Part shown: piece after piece, positions 59,194 to 64,000 of the stretch
Numbering within the stretch: position 1 is the first letter of the stretch
Layout of the letters: every line of letters starts with the position of its first letter
NCBI RefSeq assembly: GCF_900105515.1
Contig: NZ_FNSY01000001.1
Span: 5,382,001 to 5,446,000, forward strand
Direction: 5' to 3'
Length of the DNA stretch: 64,000 bases
From: Streptomyces sp. 2131.1
Lineage (GTDB): Bacteria > Actinomycetota > Actinomycetes > Streptomycetales > Streptomycetaceae
Program-made: the position numbers and the translations under genes
The notes under the pieces: model-generated
The model's input: the letters and a program-made list of their open reading frames with translations, nothing else
Told to the model about the DNA's origin: nothing
The model's database searches: none

Positions 59194-60131
59194 CGCGCCG
59201 CCCAGGCCGTCGCGATACGGGCGGCGAGCGCCACATTGCCCCGGACCGCCGCGAGATTGGCCTCCAGCGAGGCGCCCCCGGTGTGCCGCACCAGATGGTC
59301 CAGCAGGAACGGCGTGACCGCCTGCCCCGTGATGCCGCGCTCCCGGCACGCCCCCAGCGCCTCGGCCAGCACCCGGTCGTGCAGCACGGGCTCCAACTGT
59401 TCGCCCTCCGGTACGGGGTTGGCCACGATCAGCGCCGCCTCCGGCCCGCCGAGCGCGTCCTGTGCCCGCATCACCTCCGCGACCTGCTCGGGCGAGGTCA
59501 CCGTCCAGTCGACCGGCTCGCCCGAACTGCTCAGGTAGAAGCCGGGGAACGTGGCGGTGCCGTAGCCGAGCACGCCGACCCCCAGCGTCTCCAGCCGTTG
59601 TAGCGTGGCCGGGACGTCCAGGATCGACTTCACACCCGCGCAGACCACGGTGATCCCGGTACGCGCCAGCAGCCGCAGGTCCGCGGACTCGTCCTGCGTC
59701 TCGGTCCAGCCCCGGTGCACCCCGCCGAGCCCGCCGGTCGCGAAGACCCGCAGCCCGGCCCGGGCCGCCAGGAACGCGGTCGCGGACACGGTGGTCGCCC
59801 CGCTCGCCCCGCCCGCCAGCGCCGGGGCGAGGTCGCGGTGGCCCAGCTTGCGCATCCCCGGGTCCTCGGCCACCCGCTCCAGCTCGGCCTTGTCGAGCCC
59901 GACCCTGGCCCGCCCGTCCAGCACCGCCACGGTCGCGGGCACGGCCCCGGCGGACCGCACGAGCCCCTCCAGCTCCCCGGCGACCCGCAGGTTGCGGGGG
60001 CGGGGCAGGCCGTGGGCGATGATCGTCGACTCCAGGGCGACGACGGGCCGGTTCGCGGCCAGGGCGGCCCGCACCTCGGCGGAGAGCACGGGGGCGTACG
60101 GGGTGACGTCGAGGGGCGCGTTGAGTGACAT
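59190..60131 (-). CDS. psuG: Pseudouridine-5'-phosphate glycosidase
   Basis: 313-residue PsuG/IndA family enzyme that splits pseudouridine 5'-phosphate to uracil and ribose 5-phosphate. Characteristic segments are VALESTIIAHGLPRPRN, ATVAVLDGRARVGL, SATAFLAARAGLRVFATGGLGGVHRG (in part), VCAGVKSILDVPATLQRLE and LIVANPVPEGEQL. ATG 60131 is preferred over GTG 60137. First gene of the psuG-psuK operon. Confidence 0.95.
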   Translation of the reverse strand: MSLNAPLDVTPYAPVLSAEVRAALAANRPVVALESTIIAHGLPRPRNLRVAGELEGLVRSAGAVPATVAVLDGRARVGLDKAELERVAEDPGMRKLGHRDLAPALAGGASGATTVSATAFLAARAGLRVFATGGLGGVHRGWTETQDESADLRLLARTGITVVCAGVKSILDVPATLQRLETLGVGVLGYGTATFPGFYLSSSGEPVDWTVTSPEQVAEVMRAQDALGGPEAALIVANPVPEGEQLEPVLHDRVLAEALGACRERGITGQAVTPFLLDHLVRHTGGASLEANLAAVRGNVALAARIATAWAAR

Positions 60132-60244
60132 GCCCACATCCCTGTCGCGGGGATGCGGGACTCAAACGTGCGCGGCCGACCCGGACCCGCCGGTGGCGCG
60201 AAGACTCCCATCAGCCTTGATCACAGCCGAGTTGGGGTCGCGTC

Positions 60245-61087
60245 ATGCCTGCGAAGAGCCTTCCCGCCTCCACCGTGCGTCATTTCTACGACGATCTCGC
60301 CGCCGACTACGACCTCATGTACGCCGACTGGCAGGCGAGCGTCGAGCGGCAGGCCACCGCGCTCTCCGGTCTGATCGGCGCGGCGCTCGGCAACGGCGAG
60401 GGCGCCGTGTACGACGTGCTGGACTGCGCCTGCGGTATCGGCACACAGGCGCTGGGCCTCGCCGCGCTCGGACACCGGGTCACCGGCAGCGACCTGAGCC
60501 CCGCCGCGGCGGCCCGCGCCGGGCGGGAGGCGGCCGCGCGCGGCCTGGACCTGCGCACCGCGGCCGCCGACATGACGCGGCTGCCGTTCGGTGACGGCCT
60601 GTTCGACGTCGTCGTGTGCGCGGACAACTCGCTGCCGCATCTGCTCACGCCGGACGCGGTGGAGGCGGCACTCGGTGAGATGCGCCGGGTCCTGCGGCCG
60701 GGCGGCGTCCTGCTGGTGTCCACCCGGCCGTACGACCGGCTGCGCCGCGAGCGGCCCGCGTCCACGCCCCCGCAGGTCAGGGAGGAGACCACCGGCCGGG
60801 TGGTCACCTTCCAGCTGTGGCACTGGAGGCCGGACGGGGAGCGCTACGACCTGGAGCACTTCCAGCTGCTGCCCGGCGGGGACGGCGGGGAGGGGAAGAG
60901 CGGCGGGTACGAGGTGCGTACGCGCCGCACCTCGTACTGGGCCCTGTCACAGGCGCAGCTCACGGGGTTCGCGGGGCGGGCCGGTCTCACGGATGCCGCC
61001 TGGCAGGAGCCGGAGGAGTCGGGCTTCTTCCAGCCGGTGCTGGTGGCGCGCCGGCCCGCGACGGACCCAACGGCGGCTCACGCCTGA
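60245..61087 (+). CDS. Class I SAM-dependent methyltransferase
   Basis: 280-residue methyltransferase similar in outline to glycine/sarcosine N-methyltransferases: VRHFYDDLAADYDLMYADW at the N terminus, motif I VLDCACGIGTQALGLAALGH (about 58-77), motif II VTGSDLSPAA, and MRRVLRPGGVLLVSTRPYD. Whether glycine is the substrate cannot be decided. ATG 60245; the 3' end overlaps the convergent MFS gene by 10 bp. Confidence 0.85.
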   Translation: MPAKSLPASTVRHFYDDLAADYDLMYADWQASVERQATALSGLIGAALGNGEGAVYDVLDCACGIGTQALGLAALGHRVTGSDLSPAAAARAGREAAARGLDLRTAAADMTRLPFGDGLFDVVVCADNSLPHLLTPDAVEAALGEMRRVLRPGGVLLVSTRPYDRLRRERPASTPPQVREETTGRVVTFQLWHWRPDGERYDLEHFQLLPGGDGGEGKSGGYEVRTRRTSYWALSQAQLTGFAGRAGLTDAAWQEPEESGFFQPVLVARRPATDPTAAHA

Positions 61088-62382
61088 CGGCTCCGGGGCG
61101 TCCGCAGGGACCGGCGCATGGCCAGTCCCGCCATCGGCAGCAGCAGACAAGCGCCCGCCAGGTTGAGCCAGCCGTAGCCCGCCTGGGAGACGATCACCCC
61201 GGCCACCACGCCGCCCACCCCGGCCGACGCGTTCATGACCAGGTCCGACAGGCCCTGCACGGCGGCGCGGGCGGGCTGCGGTACGGAGTCGGTGAGCAGC
61301 GCCGAACCAGCCACCATGCCCGCCGACCAGCCGAGCCCGAGGACGAACAGGCCGGCCGCGGTCCTGCCGTGCGCGGCGCCCGCCGTGCCGGCCAGCAGCG
61401 CGGCGCAGGCCAGCAGCCCGGCCGCGAGGCCGATGACCGAGAGCCGTCCGAAGCGGTCGGCCAGCCGGCCCATGACCGGCGAGAACGCGTACATCCCGGC
61501 GATGTGCCCGCTGATCACCAGGCCGATCAGCTGGAGGTCCGCGCCGTGGTGGCCGAGGTCCACCGGGGTCATCACCATGATCGAGACCATCGCGGTGTGC
61601 GAGACCGCCACGGTCACCAGGGCGAGCCGGGCCATCGGCGACGCCCGTACAGCGGCGAGCCCCGCCCGCAGCGAGCGGTTCCCCGCCTCCTGGTTCTCCC
61701 CGGGGGCCAGCGCCCGTGCGGTGAGCAGCGGATCGGGCCGCAGCAGCACGGCGACCACGAGCGCCGCGAGCATGAAGATGCCGGCCGCCCAGACGAACGG
61801 GCCCGCCGTCTCGGACACGGCGGTGCCCCGGAAGACCCGGCCCGCCGGGGCCGCGACGTTCGGCCCGAGCACCGAGCCGATCGTGGTCGCCCAGATGACC
61901 GTGGAGATCGCCCGGCCCCGCCGGTCCGGCTCCGCCAGGTCCGCGGCGGCGAACCGCGCCTGAAGATTGGCGGACGAACCCGCCCCGAAGCAGGCCATCC
62001 CGAGCAGCAGCAGCGGGAAGCTCCCCACCACGGTGGCCAGCACCACGAGACCCGCCCCGAAGGCGCCGATCAGATAAGCCACCACGAGACCGGGGCGGCG
62101 ACCCCGCGCGGTCATCAGGGCGGCCAGCGGCAGCGACAGCAGGGCCGTGCCGGTCACCGACGCCGTGGGCGCCAGCCCCGACAGCGACTCGGAACCGCTC
62201 ACCTCGGTGGCGAGCACGGGGGCCAGGGCGATGCCGATCGGCACACCGAGGCCGCCGAGTATCTGCCCGGCGATCAGGACGGCGGACGTCCTGCGGCGCA
62301 GGCGCGGCAGATCGGCCACCGTCACGGACACGGCGGCACCGTGCCCGCCCGGGGCGTCAGGGGCGTCGAGAGCGTTGGTCAC
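61078..62382 (-). CDS. MFS transporter
   Basis: 434-residue transporter with 12 predicted helices. LLSLPLAALMTARGRRPGLV is the loop 2-3 motif A region, and GRLADRFGRLSVIG is its repeat in the second half. It belongs to the drug-efflux-like MFS_1 group; substrate unknown. The start is GTG 62382 (VTNALDAPDAPGG). It has its own neighbourhood with no regulator nearby. Confidence 0.87.
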   Translation of the reverse strand: MTNALDAPDAPGGHGAAVSVTVADLPRLRRRTSAVLIAGQILGGLGVPIGIALAPVLATEVSGSESLSGLAPTASVTGTALLSLPLAALMTARGRRPGLVVAYLIGAFGAGLVVLATVVGSFPLLLLGMACFGAGSSANLQARFAAADLAEPDRRGRAISTVIWATTIGSVLGPNVAAPAGRVFRGTAVSETAGPFVWAAGIFMLAALVVAVLLRPDPLLTARALAPGENQEAGNRSLRAGLAAVRASPMARLALVTVAVSHTAMVSIMVMTPVDLGHHGADLQLIGLVISGHIAGMYAFSPVMGRLADRFGRLSVIGLAAGLLACAALLAGTAGAAHGRTAAGLFVLGLGWSAGMVAGSALLTDSVPQPARAAVQGLSDLVMNASAGVGGVVAGVIVSQAGYGWLNLAGACLLLPMAGLAMRRSLRTPRSRQA

Positions 62383-62459
62383 CGACGCAGTGTGCCAGCG
62401 CGTACTGCCGGCGCGTACACCTGTACGAAACGGCCCGCACGGCACCCGGGGCCGACGGT

Positions 62460-63002
62460 TCAGAACAGCGGCTGCGGCAGGACCCCTTCCAGCGCCAGCA
62501 ACTGCCGCTTCGTCTCCAGGCCCCCGCCGAAGCCGCCTATTCCGCCGTCGTTCTCCACCACCCGGTGGCACGGCACCACGACCGGCAGCGGGTTGGAGCC
62601 CATCGCCGCGCCGACCGCCTGGGCCGCGCCCGGCTGTCCGACCCGCTCGGCCAGCTCCCCGTACCCGGCGACCGCCCCGTACGGCACGCCCCGGGCCAGC
62701 TCCCGCAGCACCTCGCGGTTGAACCCGGCGGTCAGCGACCAGTCCAGGTCGAGCGAGAACTCCCGCAGCGTGCCCCCGAAGTACGCCGCGAGCTGGCGCA
62801 CCGGCTCGGCCAGCCGGGCGGAACCGGGCGCCTCGACGGGCTCCGCCCCGAGCCGGGCCCGCAGCCGTCCCAGCATCCGGTCCCGTATCTCCGGGGTGGC
62901 GTGGAAGACCACGCTCACCAGCCCGGTCCCCGTCGCGGCCAGCATCAACGGACCGATGTCGCTCTCGACGACGGCCCACTCGACGACCCCATTGCTGTCC
63001 AT
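62460..63002 (-). CDS. ogt: Methylated-DNA-[protein]-cysteine S-methyltransferase
   Basis: 180-residue suicide repair protein that takes methyl groups from O6-methylguanine. The active-site motif PCHRVV holds Cys145, preceded by GYGELAERVGQPGAAQAVG (DNA-binding helix with Arg finger region) and GAAMGSNPLPVVV. The N-terminal ribonuclease-like domain is shortened as in Ogt. ATG 63002. Reads in the same direction as the glycerophosphodiesterase gene 40 bp upstream, so perhaps cotranscribed. Confidence 0.95.
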   Translation of the reverse strand: MDSNGVVEWAVVESDIGPLMLAATGTGLVSVVFHATPEIRDRMLGRLRARLGAEPVEAPGSARLAEPVRQLAAYFGGTLREFSLDLDWSLTAGFNREVLRELARGVPYGAVAGYGELAERVGQPGAAQAVGAAMGSNPLPVVVPCHRVVENDGGIGGFGGGLETKRQLLALEGVLPQPLF

Positions 63003-63042
63003 GGCCCCACCGTACGGCCGGCCACTGACAACGGCCCCGGCG

Positions 63043-63999
63043 TCAGCCCTTCGTGGCCGCGCGCACCACGTCGGGGGCGTCGGTGATGATGCCGTCCACG
63101 CCCATGGCGTTCACCTTGCGCGCGGACGCCGCGTCGTCCACCACCCAGGGGTTGACCTGGAGCTTCTTGCCGTGCGGGCCCTTCAAGGCGTGCACGGCCG
63201 CCACATAGCCGCCGGACAGGCCCGACCGGGACGGGTTGATCTGGTCGGCGAACCCGGCGTACGCGGGCAGCTCCGCCGGGGCCGGGGCGCCGAGGAAGCC
63301 CGTGACCACGTCCGGGCGCAGCGCGTGCACCCTGCGCAGGCTGCCCGCCCCGAAGCTCTGGACCACCAGGCGGTCCCGGACATGGGCGCGGTCCAGCCAG
63401 CCCTCCTCGTCCAGCACCGCGAGGGTGGCCCGCTCGATCCCCGGGTAAGTCTCCGGACTCTTGAGCTCCAGCAGCAGGTTCTGCCGGTTGCGGCCGAGCC
63501 GCTCCAGGAACCGGCGCAGGGTCGGCACCCGGGTACCGGCGTACCGCGCGCCGAACCAGCTGCCCGCGTCCAGCCGGGAGATCTCGGCGGCCGTGAAGTC
63601 CTTCACCGCCCAGGGCGCCCGGTCCGGGAACACCTCCTCGGCGTTCGTCGTCCGCTTCAGGCCGGTGTCGTGCAGGACGACCGGCACCCCGTCCCTGGTG
63701 AGCTGGACGTCGTTCTCCACCCAGGCGAAGCCCAGCGCGTCGGCCCTGTCCGCGGCGACGAGCGTGTTCTCGGGTGCGTACGCGGAAGCGCCGCGGTGGG
63801 CGTAGACGCGCGGGGCGCGCGCCACGGCGCCGGCCGGGTGGCGGGCCGGGTGGCGGGCCGGGTCGGCCCGCTGCACGGCCGCCCGGGCCGCGGGGGCGTC
63901 CGGGAGCGGCGCGCCGGGGGCCGACATCAGCAGCATGCCGACGCCCATGAGCGCGGCGGTGGCGACGGAGGCGGTGGCGGTGGCGGTGCCTGCGTGCAC
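63043..63999 (-). CDS. Secreted glycerophosphodiester phosphodiesterase
   Basis: At least 318 residues. A signal-peptide-like hydrophobic stretch (about 8-30) and a short (ARHP)2 repeat precede the GDPD TIM barrel, with VYAHRGASAYAPENT (catalytic His, Arg, Glu), AWVENDVQLTRDGVPVVLHD (metal-binding Glu/Asp, second His) and LLLELKSPETYPG. It should hydrolyse glycerophosphodiesters such as glycerophosphocholine or teichoic-acid-type polymers. The GTG at 63999 abuts the window edge, so the true start may lie beyond it. Confidence 0.92.
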   Translation of the reverse strand: MHAGTATATASVATAALMGVGMLLMSAPGAPLPDAPAARAAVQRADPARHPARHPAGAVARAPRVYAHRGASAYAPENTLVAADRADALGFAWVENDVQLTRDGVPVVLHDTGLKRTTNAEEVFPDRAPWAVKDFTAAEISRLDAGSWFGARYAGTRVPTLRRFLERLGRNRQNLLLELKSPETYPGIERATLAVLDEEGWLDRAHVRDRLVVQSFGAGSLRRVHALRPDVVTGFLGAPAPAELPAYAGFADQINPSRSGLSGGYVAAVHALKGPHGKKLQVNPWVVDDAASARKVNAMGVDGIITDAPDVVRAATKG

Positions 64000-64000
64000 G

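Noticed and set aside
63832..63870. Short 12-bp repeats near the glycerophosphodiesterase start as a regulatory array
   Set aside because: They encode an in-frame (ARHP) repeat in the linker after the signal peptide and need no other explanation.

Overview
The window reads as chromosomal DNA of a Streptomyces-type actinomycete: about 70 percent G+C, G/C at nearly every third codon position, frequent GTG starts, twin-arginine and lipobox export signals, an ANTAR response regulator, and a core block (pyk, liv operon, polA, rpsA, coaE) whose order I recall from Streptomyces chromosomes. No phage, insertion sequence or CRISPR array is visible.

Layout. 1-12.7 kb: a truncated GH35 beta-galactosidase diverging from an AraC regulator; chorismate mutase and aminopeptidase N; an accessory pair of a PLP decarboxylase and an amine N-hydroxylase; a secreted NlpC/P60 hydrolase; a Tat-exported 5'-nucleotidase; a SIMPL protein. 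12.7-15.9 kb: pyruvate kinase, a free-standing LAGLIDADG protein of foreign composition, a tRNA with a CAA (Leu) anticodon but a class I fold, and the ANTAR regulator. 16-21.7 kb: a complete branched-chain amino-acid ABC operon (livK-H-M-G-F on the minus strand). 22-28 kb: hotdog thioesterase, YdeP-type molybdopterin oxidoreductase, polA. 28-38.8 kb: DUF4184 membrane protein, secreted transglycosylase, HrpB helicase, methyltransferase, rpsA with a strong promoter and long leader, PAC2 protein, coaE, TPR protein, DUF6343 protein.

38.8-46.2 kb: three secreted enzymes (SGNH lipase, large alpha/beta hydrolase, tyrosine phosphatase) in one operon diverging from a PucR-type regulator, then a small lipoprotein and a band-7 protein. 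46.4-51.8 kb: SNF2 helicase translationally coupled to a SWIM zinc-finger protein, and a TetR regulator with a 26-bp palindromic operator next to an HXXEE membrane protein. 51.8-64 kb: DUF3574 protein, ArsR-like regulator with an MFS exporter that carries a rare TTA codon, AlaA-like aminotransferase diverging from an HxlR regulator across a shared palindrome, cupin, SnoaL-like protein, a uridine-kinase homologue without a P-loop, pseudouridine catabolism (psuG-psuK), methyltransferase, MFS transporter, Ogt and a glycerophosphodiesterase.

The most unusual locus lies at 13.5-15.3 kb. There the class I CAA tRNA, the LAGLIDADG gene with two TTA codons and low third-position GC, and a switch of GC skew (plus strand C-rich to the left, G-rich to the right) all coincide. 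Second is the orphan decarboxylase/N-hydroxylase pair, which makes half of a hydroxamate pathway without the acylating and condensing enzymes beside it.
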